A stretch of 64,000 bases of DNA, taken from NCBI RefSeq assembly GCF_004295645.1, contig NZ_CP034752.1:1922001-1986000 (forward strand), read 5' to 3'. Position 1 is the stretch's first letter, and the number at the start of each line of letters is the position of its first letter. The stretch is from Limnobaculum zhutongyuii. Lineage in GTDB: Bacteria > Pseudomonadota > Gammaproteobacteria > Enterobacterales > Enterobacteriaceae. The notes beneath the pieces are model-generated. The model saw nothing but the letters and a program-made list of their open reading frames with translations. It was not told where the DNA came from and made no database searches. This document shows, piece by piece, positions 8,909-17,004 of the stretch. Position numbers and translations under genes: made by a program.

Positions 8909-9562
8909 TTAAGGTGCCAGTCGGTCAATATTCCAGTGATTTTCTGTACGTTGATAAACAAATCTATCGTGTAACCGATTTACACCACCTTGCCAAAACT
9001 CCATTTCTTCAATACTGACGCGAAATCCACCCCAAAAACTGGGTAATGGAACTTCACCCTGAAGAAATTTCTGTTTTAACTCCAGAAATTTACTTTCCAG
9101 TACACCACGAGTTGAGATACGGGATGACTGTTGAGATACCCAGGCGGCAATCTGGCTGTCTTTAGGGCGTGAGTGAAAGTATTTCAGTACTTCGATGGAT
9201 GAAAGTCGCTCGGCCTTACCGGAAACCATCACCTGTCGGTCAAAAAAGTGCCAAGGAAATAATAAATTGACCTGATTATTTTGTGCAATTTGCTGCGCCT
9301 TACGGCTGCCCAAATTGGTATAAAAGACAAAACCTTTTTCATCATAGTGTTTTAGTAACACAATACGTTGAGAAGGTCGCCCCTGAGCATCAACGGTAGC
9401 AACGCACATTGCAGTAGGATCGGGGATTTGGGCTTCACAGGCTTGCTTTAACCAGAGTTCAAACAAAGCCAGAGGATCTTCAGGTAAATCTTTCCGGCGC
9501 AAACCACCCTGAGTGTATTCACGCCGTAGGTCAGCTATATCATCACTTAATTGAGTTGGCAT
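8909..9562 (-). CDS. pdxH: Pyridoxamine 5'-phosphate oxidase
   Basis: FMN enzyme making pyridoxal 5'-phosphate from the pyridoxine or pyridoxamine phosphates. FMN and substrate motifs are present: RIVLLKHYDEKGFVFYTN, the SRKAQQ segment, the WVSQQSSRIS loop and the C-terminal RLHDRFVYQR. I start at the ATG giving MPTQLSDDIADLRREYT (217 residues; E. coli 218) instead of an upstream in-frame start that adds 21 unconserved residues. Confidence 0.96.
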   Translation of the reverse strand: MPTQLSDDIADLRREYTQGGLRRKDLPEDPLALFELWLKQACEAQIPDPTAMCVATVDAQGRPSQRIVLLKHYDEKGFVFYTNLGSRKAQQIAQNNQVNLLFPWHFFDRQVMVSGKAERLSSIEVLKYFHSRPKDSQIAAWVSQQSSRISTRGVLESKFLELKQKFLQGEVPLPSFWGGFRVSIEEMEFWQGGVNRLHDRFVYQRTENHWNIDRLAP

Positions 9563-9661
9563 AATCAGAAAACCTATTGGTATCTTATTTTGCCTTATCT
9601 TGCACTCACTGCTGCTGGATTTCAAACCTTGTAGAAAAGAAAACCAACAGAAAATAATCGA

Positions 9662-9970
9662 TTACTGAACCAGTTTACAATCATTAATAATGATATTGTC
9701 ACCTTTCAACACCATTGCGGTATCACCTTTAGACCAGAATGAATATTTATCATTACTGTATTTTGCACCGGAAGCTGATACTACCTGATGAAGCTGCTGA
9801 GGTTCTCCGGCAATAATCACATTAACCAGCTGTTGCTCATTATTCAGTATTACCGACAGCTGCTGACTTTCGCATTGATAGTTCAGCGCTGTACCTTCAA
9901 CCCGCTGTTCTGTTGTTACAGTACAACCGGCCAGCCCCATAACGAATAATCCTGCTAATAACTTTTTCAT
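9662..9970 (-). CDS. mliC: Membrane-bound lysozyme inhibitor of c-type lysozyme
   Basis: Small lipoprotein of the MliC family that blocks host c-type lysozyme. The start MKKLLAGLFVMGLAGC has a lysine pair, a hydrophobic stretch and a lipobox (LAGC), so the mature protein begins at the lipidated cysteine. The domain has YQCESQQLSVI at its start and SGAKYSNDKYSFWSKGDTAML-like residues where the inhibitory loop lies. GGGAG five bases upstream supports this ATG. It lies between pdxH and anmK as in E. coli. Confidence 0.92.
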   Translation of the reverse strand: MKKLLAGLFVMGLAGCTVTTEQRVEGTALNYQCESQQLSVILNNEQQLVNVIIAGEPQQLHQVVSASGAKYSNDKYSFWSKGDTAMVLKGDNIIINDCKLVQ

Positions 9971-10037
9971 CATCTCTCCCATTGGTTAATGATAAGAAAA
10001 AACACAATATAAATAGATAACCGTATCTAAGCTTAGA

Positions 10038-11141
10038 CTATGGCGTGTAGATAGCCCCTAACACTGTTGCTTTGGATGCTCCGGTAACCGCGGGTAAATT
10101 TCCCGGCAATCCTGACAATGTCCGAGCCGCTAACCATGCAAATGCAATGGCTTCCATATCATCACCGCTTATACCGTAGTTATCTGTAGTATCTACCACG
10201 CTCTCCGGAAGCATTTCTGCCATACGCGCCATCAAATATGGGTTACGTGCTCCACCGCCACATACCAGCAACCGGTCACAACCACCAGAAGCATTTACCT
10301 GATCGATAATGGTTCGCACGGTTAATTCAGCCAGTGTCATCTGCACATCTTGAGGTTTGAGATGAGGATATGTGGCTAAATGATGCTGTAACCACTGTAT
10401 ATTGAAATACTCTCTTCCGGTGCTTTTAGGCGCGGGTAACGCAAAGTAGGCATCTGACATCATTTGTTGTAATAAAGGTTCGCAGAGCTGCCCCTGACGC
10501 GCCCACAAAGCATCTTTGTCATAAGGTAACCCCTGTTGCTGTTGAATCCAGGCGTCCATCAACATATTTCCCGGGCCCGAATCAAACCCGGTGACATCAC
10601 TTCTGGGAATCAGTAATGATAAATTAGCGATACCACCAATATTCAAAATAATTCGCCGCTCATCTTCCACCATCAACAATGCCTGATGGAAAGCGGGTAC
10701 CAGTGGCGCTCCCTGTCCGCCAAACGCCATATCTTTTCGACGAAAGTCACCAACGGTCACAATGCCGGTAGTGGCAGCAATGCGGTTATTATCCCCAAGT
10801 TGCATAGTAAAAGGATAAGTGCCTTCTGGCTGATGCCACACCGTTTGTCCATGACATCCAATAGCAGTGATGGTTTCGGCTTTAATATGATGAGTATTCA
10901 GTAAACCCTGGATGGCTTCAGCAAACAGAATACCTAAACGAAGATCTAATTGACCAATTTGAGATAGTGTCGTTTTTTGTCCCTGACATACCGACAAAAC
11001 ATCCGCTTTGAGATCTGCAGGCATTGGATGTGAATAACTGGCAGTTTGTGTAACTGTGGCGTTATCAATTTTGACTAATGCTACATCGACACCATCCAGA
11101 CTGGTGCCTGACATGACGCCAATATAATTGCCTGCTTTCAT
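10038..11141 (-). CDS. anmK: Anhydro-N-acetylmuramic acid kinase
   Basis: Cytosolic kinase that cleaves and phosphorylates anhydroMurNAc released during cell-wall turnover, feeding it into MurNAc-6-P recycling. The 367 residues compare with 369 in E. coli. Visible landmarks are YIGVMSGTSLDGVDVAL (ATP loop), ATTGIVTVGDFRRKDMAFGGQGAPL (with catalytic aspartate), FDSGPGNMLMD and LLVCGGGARNPYL. Its usual neighbour slyB is missing between it and slyA. Confidence 0.97.
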   Translation of the reverse strand: MKAGNYIGVMSGTSLDGVDVALVKIDNATVTQTASYSHPMPADLKADVLSVCQGQKTTLSQIGQLDLRLGILFAEAIQGLLNTHHIKAETITAIGCHGQTVWHQPEGTYPFTMQLGDNNRIAATTGIVTVGDFRRKDMAFGGQGAPLVPAFHQALLMVEDERRIILNIGGIANLSLLIPRSDVTGFDSGPGNMLMDAWIQQQQGLPYDKDALWARQGQLCEPLLQQMMSDAYFALPAPKSTGREYFNIQWLQHHLATYPHLKPQDVQMTLAELTVRTIIDQVNASGGCDRLLVCGGGARNPYLMARMAEMLPESVVDTTDNYGISGDDMEAIAFAWLAARTLSGLPGNLPAVTGASKATVLGAIYTP

Positions 11142-11272
11142 GGTTATACCTTCTCAGTGATTGTGATGAAAAAATCAAAATGACCAGAGCAAGTATTAGA
11201 GCAAAATAATTAGCAATTACCAGAGATAAATCGAGGAAAAGTGTGGAAGCATTGTTATACGAAGATAAGGTG

Positions 11273-11293
11273 CGCACCCCTAACGGGGGTGCT
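11273..11293. other. GC-rich hairpin between slyA and anmK
   Basis: GCACCCC-TAAC-GGGGGTGC forms a tight perfect stem about 50 bp downstream of slyA. Neither strand has a T run after it, so it is not a textbook intrinsic terminator, though it may still end slyA transcripts. Confidence 0.5.
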
Positions 11294-11341
11294 TAACCAT
11301 TAATTCACACTAAGATAATTAATCTTATGTTCGCCAGAAAA

Positions 11342-11785
11342 TTATTTCCCAGATAAATCAGCAATATTTTGCTCAAACTTCCTGATCAGATTGACAAATG
11401 TTGCTAACTCTTCGTCCTTAACGCCACGCAGAATGCCTTCTCTCACTCCATCAACAACCTCTTTCACCTGACCTAAAATTGGTTTAGCGTCCTCAGTCAG
11501 ATTTATTTGTTTTGCTCTGCGATCGCATGGGCAAGGATCTCTTCTTACATATCCCATTCCTTCTAATTGATCTAAAGTACGAACTAATGAAGGTTGCTCT
11601 ATTCCAATTGCTTTCGCTAATTGTATTTGCGATTGATTTGGCGGTAAGCCATTTAAATAGTAAAGCGTAATCCAATGCGTTTGAGTTAAGCCAATCGGTT
11701 TAAGCTGGAGATCGATGATGCTACGCCAGCTGCGTACTAATCGTGCAATGTCTGCACCTAATGTATATTCAGTTTTTGAATTCAT
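11342..11785 (-). CDS. slyA: MarR-family regulator SlyA
   Basis: Dimeric winged-helix transcription factor of the MarR family, 147 residues (E. coli 144). The DNA-binding part is strongly conserved: QSQIQLAKAIGIEQPSLVRT recognition region, then DRRAKQINLTE in the wing. SlyA proteins typically counter H-NS silencing and respond to small aromatic ligands. A near-match to the SlyA consensus lies 36 bp upstream of the start, which suggests self-regulation. A CPCDRR pair of cysteines before the wing is a local difference from E. coli (CASDRR). Confidence 0.95.
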   Translation of the reverse strand: MNSKTEYTLGADIARLVRSWRSIIDLQLKPIGLTQTHWITLYYLNGLPPNQSQIQLAKAIGIEQPSLVRTLDQLEGMGYVRRDPCPCDRRAKQINLTEDAKPILGQVKEVVDGVREGILRGVKDEELATFVNLIRKFEQNIADLSGK

Positions 11786-12127
11786 ATGTTAATCCAATAG
11801 TCGTAAAGTGAATGATATTATTACGAAGCTAATTATGACTTTTTTCACCACTCAATTGCTAATAATTAAAACATTAATCTGCAATTAATTTCAATAAATA
11901 TGATTTGAACGACAATTAACATGTACTTTAATCATTCAAATTATAGCGTTAATGATTTTTTATATTTATTTTCAATGAGATGTGAATGGATTTGATATAT
12001 TGATTAATTTTGAATTAATTATTATATTAATGTTAAATAATTACAGATTGAAATTAACGCCAACATATATTGGCGTTAATAGATGAAAAAAAAGTTAAAT
12101 TAATTAAGTTATAATGTGTGTGATAAA
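11786..12127. other. AT-rich intergenic region upstream of slyA
   Basis: About 340 bp of very AT-rich DNA between slyA and sodC, both on the minus strand. I see no coding potential. Apart from a SlyA-like site it holds many short TTAAT/ATTAA runs, the kind of DNA that H-NS binds. In E. coli slyB, divergent from slyA, would lie on this side of slyA's promoter; no such reading frame exists here. Confidence 0.6.
11821..11832. promoter_or_regulatory. Putative SlyA operator
   Basis: TTACGAAGCTAA matches 10 of 12 positions of the published SlyA palindrome TTAGCAAGCTAA and lies 36 bp upstream of the slyA start codon, where an autoregulatory site would be expected. Match only; not tested. Confidence 0.4.
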
Positions 12128-12649
12128 TTAATTGATTACACCACAGGCCGATCTGGCACCACCACCGCCAAGTGGTTCCGGGTGATCGTCATGATTATCC
12201 CCTCCGGCATGAATCATTAAGGCAAGACCTTTAATTTGCTCAAGCGTTTTCAGGCGCGGTGCTAATACCGGATAAGTCGCCGTTCCATCAGCAGCAACGT
12301 AAACAGCAGGTAAATCACCTAAATGACCATTAGCATAAGGCCCCAGATGTTTACCCGTTTTCTCTGGATCGAAATGACCTCCAGCAGCTAATGCAGCAAC
12401 CGCTTTCCCCTCTTTCATTCCTGGTTCACAGCTTCCTTTCTCATGGATATGAAATCCATGCACGCCTGCCGGTAATGACTTTAAATTAGGGGTAAACAGC
12501 AAGCCATAATCTGTTTCACTAATGGTTACAGTACCCACTGATTGTCCGATTCCTTCAGCGGAAACACTATTAACAGGAACTTCAACAGTTGCAGCCTGAA
12601 TTCCACCAGAAATAACCAGAGCAGCTAATGCGGTTAAATAACGTTTCAT
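12128..12649 (-). CDS. sodC: Periplasmic Cu,Zn superoxide dismutase
   Basis: Secreted copper-zinc superoxide dismutase, 173 residues. The signal peptide is MKRYLTALAALVISGGIQA. Copper and zinc ligands are in place: HGFHIHEKGSC, then GGHFDPEKTGKHLGPYANGHLGDLP, then LMIHAGGDNHDDHPEPLGGGGARSACGVI. The two cysteines of the conserved disulfide (in GSCEPG and SACGVI) are present. It protects periplasmic targets from superoxide and is a monocistronic gene on the minus strand. Confidence 0.97.
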   Translation of the reverse strand: MKRYLTALAALVISGGIQAATVEVPVNSVSAEGIGQSVGTVTISETDYGLLFTPNLKSLPAGVHGFHIHEKGSCEPGMKEGKAVAALAAGGHFDPEKTGKHLGPYANGHLGDLPAVYVAADGTATYPVLAPRLKTLEQIKGLALMIHAGGDNHDDHPEPLGGGGARSACGVIN

Positions 12650-12810
12650 TGTTTATCCTTTAAATAAATCGCTTATTATCTAAGCCTTTTAATTATGGGC
12701 GATAAACAGAGCGATTTCAGGGTAAACATCGCGCCAAGTGATCGTTATCACGCTATACAAATTAAATGAAAGCGCTTTAACTTACTAATAACTCGAAAGA
12801 AGTAGTGAAT

Positions 12811-13050
12811 TTAAAATAAAGAAGGTTGCTCTGGTTGATTATCATCTTGAGCAATTGCTTTGCGATTTCTGATAAGGCGACGTTGATGACAGAGACGTAA
12901 AACATCCCGTTTTTCCGTATCGTTTAACGTCATCCACTTAAAGCGTTCATCCCTACTTCTAAAACAGCCCAGACAATATCCCCGGCTGTCACTTTGACAA
13001 ACGCCGCGGCATGGCGAAGGGATATCAAAAAATTCCAATTGCTGTGGCAT
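12811..13050 (-). CDS. ydhL: DUF1289 protein (YdhL-like)
   Basis: Small protein of about 79 residues. Its core SPCRGVCQSDSRGYCLGCFRSRDERFKWMTL has the four-cysteine pattern of DUF1289, probably a metal-binding knuckle, and the tail ends QPEQPSLF as in E. coli YdhL. I start at the ATG giving MPQQLEFFDIPSPCRG, which aligns with the E. coli MAEQLEFFPVQSPCRG start; a TTG nine codons upstream is less likely. Function is unknown. Its place next to gloA fits the E. coli gene order. Confidence 0.85.
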   Translation of the reverse strand: MPQQLEFFDIPSPCRGVCQSDSRGYCLGCFRSRDERFKWMTLNDTEKRDVLRLCHQRRLIRNRKAIAQDDNQPEQPSLF

Positions 13051-13292
13051 AGTCAGACTCAGCGAATTACTTAGCAAACAAAATAATCAGTATTGATAGG
13101 TAATAGATTGAACTATGATAAAAAGCAAGGAGTTTATTGTATTCAGACATGACGATTCCCCCCTCACCAACCTATTCAGAGCCTACGATAGCAATCATTA
13201 AACACTTCGGCTCAGTCTCGGGTATACTGAGCGGCAGAATAATTTGTGCAAATTTACCGAGTGAAAGATTTAACAACCAAGAGGATAACGAC

Positions 13293-13700
13293 ATGCGTTT
13301 GCTTCATACCATGCTACGAGTTGGTAATTTACAGCGTTCTATTGACTTCTATACCAAGGTATTAGGTATGCGTTTACTACGCAGTAGTGAAAATACCGAA
13401 TATAAATACTCGTTAGCATTTGTCGGTTACAGTGATGAGAGTCAGGGTGCAGTTATTGAGTTGACTTACAACTGGGGCGTCGAAAGTTATGATATGGGAA
13501 CGGCGTTCGGTCACATTGCTCTGGGTGTTGATAATGTTGCTGCGACTTGCGACCAAATACGCAAAGCGGGTGGAAACATTACTCGCGAAGCCGGTCCGGT
13601 AAAAGGTGGTTCTACTATTATCGCATTCGTCGAAGATCCTGATGGCTATAAAATTGAATTGATTGAAAATAAGCAAGCAAGTCAGGCATTAGGTAATTAA
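13293..13700 (+). CDS. gloA: Lactoylglutathione lyase (glyoxalase I)
   Basis: Metal-dependent enzyme turning the methylglyoxal-glutathione adduct into S-lactoylglutathione. The start is MRLLHTMLRVGNLQRSIDFYTKVLGM, with metal ligand His5 and two beta-alpha-beta-beta-beta units; the second has GHIALGVDN and FVEDPDGYKIELIE, which hold the other His and Glu ligands. It has 135 residues as in E. coli. A ribosome site (AGAGGA) precedes this ATG. The upstream in-frame extension to 13137 is not conserved and probably covers the promoter. Confidence 0.96.
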   Translation: MRLLHTMLRVGNLQRSIDFYTKVLGMRLLRSSENTEYKYSLAFVGYSDESQGAVIELTYNWGVESYDMGTAFGHIALGVDNVAATCDQIRKAGGNITREAGPVKGGSTIIAFVEDPDGYKIELIENKQASQALGN

Positions 13701-13722
13701 TTCATATCTCTATTTTCTATCG

Positions 13723-13746
13723 TTGAGCATACTTCAGTATGCTCAA
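13723..13746 (+). terminator. Hairpin after gloA
   Basis: TTGAGCATAC and GTATGCTCAA form a perfect 10-bp stem with a four-base loop, 22 bp after the gloA stop. The following bases are only moderately T-rich, so termination is likely but not certain. Confidence 0.6.
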
Positions 13747-13903
13747 TAAACACCTCTATTTTCTCATATTATCGTTTCTGATGATCGGTTAGCGTTATTT
13801 CTTAGTTTTGGGATTATCCCTGTCTGAGATAATGATTATACCAAGCATCGAATGGTAAAATTTGGCATAATAGCGGCTCGAAAATTTTAAAGAACAGGTA
13901 GAC

Positions 13904-14557
13904 ATGGCTGATAATAATACTCAAAACAGTTTAAGCGAGCGTTTTCGCGGGTTTTACCCCGTTGTGATTGATGTGGAAACCGCAGGATTTGACGCAAAAA
14001 CTAACGCGTTATTAGAAATAGCCGCCTTTACCTTAAAAATGAACGATCAGGGCTGGTTGATGCGCGACCAATCTCTGCATTTTCATATTGAGCCTTTTGA
14101 AGGTTCTGTGCTTTCCCCTGATGCTTTGGCCTTTAACGGTATCGACCCGACTAATCCTTTGCGTGGAGCGGTCAGTGAACATGATGCATTACACGCCATT
14201 TTTAAAATGGTACGTAAAGGAATTAAAGATCAAAACTGTAACCGGGCTATTGTCGTTGCGCACAACGCCACATTTGACCATAGTTTTCTCATGGCCGCCG
14301 CAGAACGAGCAGGCCTGAAACGTAACCCTTTTCACCCTTTTGCAACCTTCGATACCGCAGCGCTAAGTGGTTTAGTGCTTGGGCAAACCGTACTGGCAAA
14401 AGCCTGTATTACGGCAGGTATCCCTTTTGACAGCTCTCAGGCTCATTCAGCCCTTTACGATACTGAAAGAACCACTGAACTGTTTTGTGAACTGGTTAAC
14501 CGTTGGAAAAAACTTGGTGGCTGGCCAATAACACCCGACCAGCAAGTCAGAGACTAA
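13904..14557 (+). CDS. rnt: Ribonuclease T
   Basis: DEDDh-family 3'-5' exoribonuclease that trims tRNA and other stable RNA 3' ends. Catalytic motifs: VVIDVETAGFD (DE pair), VAHNATFDHSFL (D) and AHSALYDTERT (His and D). The 217 residues match the family. In E. coli it lies just after gloA and before lhr; lhr is not here and grxD follows in the opposite direction. Confidence 0.97.
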   Translation: MADNNTQNSLSERFRGFYPVVIDVETAGFDAKTNALLEIAAFTLKMNDQGWLMRDQSLHFHIEPFEGSVLSPDALAFNGIDPTNPLRGAVSEHDALHAIFKMVRKGIKDQNCNRAIVVAHNATFDHSFLMAAAERAGLKRNPFHPFATFDTAALSGLVLGQTVLAKACITAGIPFDSSQAHSALYDTERTTELFCELVNRWKKLGGWPITPDQQVRD

Positions 14558-14562
14558 TTATG

Positions 14563-14589
14563 ATAAAGCCCCGAAAATCGGGGCTTTAT
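14563..14589. terminator. Bidirectional terminator between rnt and grxD
   Basis: ATAAAGCCCCG pairs with CGGGGCTTTAT around a short A-rich loop. The A and T flanks allow it to work for both converging genes. Confidence 0.85.
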
Positions 14590-14607
14590 ATTTCAATAAA
14601 GAATTAT

Positions 14608-14946
14608 TTACTCTGCGTCTTGAGAGTCGGTATTTGCCGCAGCTTCTTTTAGTAATGTCTGCAACTCACCGCGTTGATACATTTCCAGAATAATATCGCA
14701 GCCACCAACCAGTTCACCGTTCACCCATAGTTGAGGGAAAGTTGGCCAGTTAGCGTATTTAGGTAATTCAGCACGAATATCCGGATTCTGTAGAATATCC
14801 ACATAGGCAAAACGCTCGCCGCAAGCGGAGAGTGCCTGAACCGCCTGAGCACTGAAACCACAACTAGGCAGCTTTGGCGAGCCTTTCATATAGAGTAAAA
14901 TTGGGTTCTCAGCGATTTGGCGCTGAATCTTTTCTAGTGTCGTCAT
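14608..14946 (-). CDS. grxD: Monothiol glutaredoxin 4
   Basis: CGFS-type monothiol glutaredoxin involved in iron-sulfur cluster handling, 112 residues. The active site CGFS lies in KLPSCGFSAQAVQAL near residue 30, preceded by the YMKG motif; NWPTFPQLWVNGELVGGCDI carries the cis-proline and glutathione-binding residues. It is convergent with rnt. Confidence 0.97.
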   Translation of the reverse strand: MTTLEKIQRQIAENPILLYMKGSPKLPSCGFSAQAVQALSACGERFAYVDILQNPDIRAELPKYANWPTFPQLWVNGELVGGCDIILEMYQRGELQTLLKEAAANTDSQDAE

Positions 14947-15353
14947 TATTTTGCTTCCTCAAGCAGACATTGCGCTTATTGTATGACTATTGTAGCGACT
15001 ATAGTGACAGGAAAAAATACCACTTTTTATAGGGTTATATTATAGCAGATAGAAAGCATTCTATGGCGCCTGGCTTATAACGCAATTACCTGATTTATTT
15101 CAGGCAAAAGTTAACGCATAAACTAATTTTTATTTTTCTTCAGTTCCTTTGATACCGGCTTCTTCATTGATATATCCCGATTCAGACACCAATCTTTTCC
15201 ACTATTTCCCTTTAAATATAAAAAAAAGTTGATAAAATCAGAAGTTATAACAAAGTAATAACAGTTTTCTTGCAAATGACTCATGATTCATACAACTTTT
15301 TCTCAGGGTTGATGAAATCAATGAGCACTATTTTTTTCTTGAGGAGCAATAAA
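14947..15353. other. Intergenic region between divergent grxD and sodB
   Basis: About 400 bp with no convincing gene. It must contain the divergent promoters of grxD and sodB. A small CCTGA/TCAGG hairpin lies near 15090, and the 100 bp before sodB is a probable mRNA leader, which in E. coli sodB is the target of the RyhB small RNA. I cannot identify a clear Fur box. Confidence 0.5.
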
Positions 15354-15932
15354 ATGTCATTTGAACTACCAGCCCTTCCTTATGCTAAAGATGCCCTGGA
15401 ACCACACATTTCGGCTGAAACTCTGGAATATCATTACGGTAAACACCACAACACTTACGTTGTTAACCTGAATAACTTAGTAAAAGGTACTGAGTTTGAA
15501 GGTAAATCTCTGGAAGAGATCGTTTTGAAATCTTCTGGTGGTATCTTTAATAACGCAGCACAAGTCTGGAACCATACCTTCTACTGGAACTGTCTGGCAC
15601 CTAAAGCGGGTGGTGAACCAACAGGTGTACTGGCAGACGCTATTGCTAAAAACTTCGGTTCTTTCGCTGCATTTAAAGAACAACTATCTGATTCAGCCGT
15701 AAAAAACTTCGGTTCAGGTTGGACATGGCTGGTGAAAAAAGCTGACGGTAAATTAGCTATCGTAAATACCTCCAATGCGGCTAACCCGATGACAGACGGT
15801 GATAAACCACTGTTAACCGTAGACGTATGGGAACATGCTTATTACATCGATTACCGTAATGCCCGTCCTAAATATTTAGAAAATTTCTGGGCGCTGGTTA
15901 ACTGGGAATTCGTTGCTAAGAATCTGGCTTAA
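15354..15932 (+). CDS. sodB: Iron superoxide dismutase
   Basis: Cytosolic Fe superoxide dismutase, 192 residues (E. coli 193). Metal ligands are His27 in the HYGKHHNTYV segment, His in QVWNHTFYW, and Asp/His in VDVWEHAYYIDY. The iron-form signatures AAQVWNHTFYWNCL and FGSGWTWLV are present. The start MSFELPALPYAKDALEPHIS has GAGGAG upstream; the in-frame ATG farther upstream (15270) lies in the mRNA leader. Confidence 0.97.
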   Translation: MSFELPALPYAKDALEPHISAETLEYHYGKHHNTYVVNLNNLVKGTEFEGKSLEEIVLKSSGGIFNNAAQVWNHTFYWNCLAPKAGGEPTGVLADAIAKNFGSFAAFKEQLSDSAVKNFGSGWTWLVKKADGKLAIVNTSNAANPMTDGDKPLLTVDVWEHAYYIDYRNARPKYLENFWALVNWEFVAKNLA

Positions 15933-15960
15933 TTATCTCGCCTGACTATCTCGCAACACA

Positions 15961-15991
15961 AAAATGCCGCATATCATTGCGGCATTTTTTA
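15961..15991. terminator. Terminator between sodB and nagK
   Basis: AAAATGCCGC-ATATCATT-GCGGCATTTTTT is a strong hairpin with A and T flanks that serves the converging sodB and nagK genes. Confidence 0.9.
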
Positions 15992-16010
15992 TCTCATCCA
16001 TCTATCCTGA

Positions 16011-16922
16011 TTAATCGACCAAATTAAGACAGGCCGCTCCCCTTGCTCCACCGGCGTCACCATAACGCGCCTTTTCAATAGCCGGTAAGGTCGCTATACC
16101 ATACAGATATTGAGGCAAATACTCAGGCAATAGGCGATAGATTTCATCAAACTGTGACAACCCGCCACCAATCACTAATAAATGTGGGTCAAATAATGTC
16201 AGGATGTTGCCAAAATAGATCGATAATACAGTGAGATAGCGCTCTACATGAACTTTAGCTGATGCATCACCTGCATGATAATCTTCAATTATTTGCACCG
16301 CGGTCAGCGGCTTTTGATAAAAACTGCGGTAGATTCGTTCAAACCCCGGCCCTGCCAGATAGCCTTCAAAACACCCCATTTTGCCACAGCCACAGACTAT
16401 TTGAGGTACCGCATCAGTCAGCACTTTATCGGCGGCGCTGGTCAGATTCAAATGCCCTATTTCACCCGCGATGCCATTCTTACCGGAGATCACTCTTCCA
16501 TTGACCACAAACCCACCGCCGACACCAGTACCCAGAATTAATCCCAGTACCGTTGAATATTGACGAAATTCAGGGGCCCATGCCTCTGAGAGTGCAAAAC
16601 AGTTGGCGTCATTGTCAATTTTCACCGGGCGCTGTAAACAATGGGTCAAGTCAGCTACCAATGGTTTATATTTAGCCGCTGGCACATTGGTGGTAAATAC
16701 CGTTCCTTCTTTGGCATTAACAATTCCCGGGATACCTACCCCTACCTGCCCTTTGGTATTAAACCGTTGGTCAGCTTCACTGGTAAGATCGATAAATACC
16801 TGTAGCAGAGCCTGATAATCATCTTTAGGCGTTGGAACTCGCTTCTGCCATAGTTGATTTAAGTCTGCATCAAATACGGCCAGTTCCGTCTTTGTGCCGC
16901 CCATATCAAAACCATAATACAT
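16011..16922 (-). CDS. nagK: N-acetylglucosamine kinase (ROK family)
   Basis: Kinase that phosphorylates N-acetylglucosamine set free in cell-wall recycling. The 303 residues equal E. coli NagK. Landmarks: MYYGFDMGGTKTELAVFD (phosphate loop), IDNDANCFALSEAW, LGLILGTGVGGGFVVNG, the HLNL...CGCGKMGC zinc site typical of ROK proteins, and VIGGGLSQF. It is functionally linked to anmK in this region, although in E. coli the genes are apart. It is the last chromosomal core gene before the accessory block. Confidence 0.93.
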   Translation of the reverse strand: MYYGFDMGGTKTELAVFDADLNQLWQKRVPTPKDDYQALLQVFIDLTSEADQRFNTKGQVGVGIPGIVNAKEGTVFTTNVPAAKYKPLVADLTHCLQRPVKIDNDANCFALSEAWAPEFRQYSTVLGLILGTGVGGGFVVNGRVISGKNGIAGEIGHLNLTSAADKVLTDAVPQIVCGCGKMGCFEGYLAGPGFERIYRSFYQKPLTAVQIIEDYHAGDASAKVHVERYLTVLSIYFGNILTLFDPHLLVIGGGLSQFDEIYRLLPEYLPQYLYGIATLPAIEKARYGDAGGARGAACLNLVD

Positions 16923-17004
16923 ATCAGACTCCTAAATAATATTTATCCCTGACTATAGCCTCTGATGCCATGATTTAACAATCAGTTAAATCACAGAAAA
17001 TACA

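Noticed and set aside
13137..13292. N-terminal extension of GloA
   Set aside because: No conservation with GloA, and a good ribosome site precedes the ATG at 13293.
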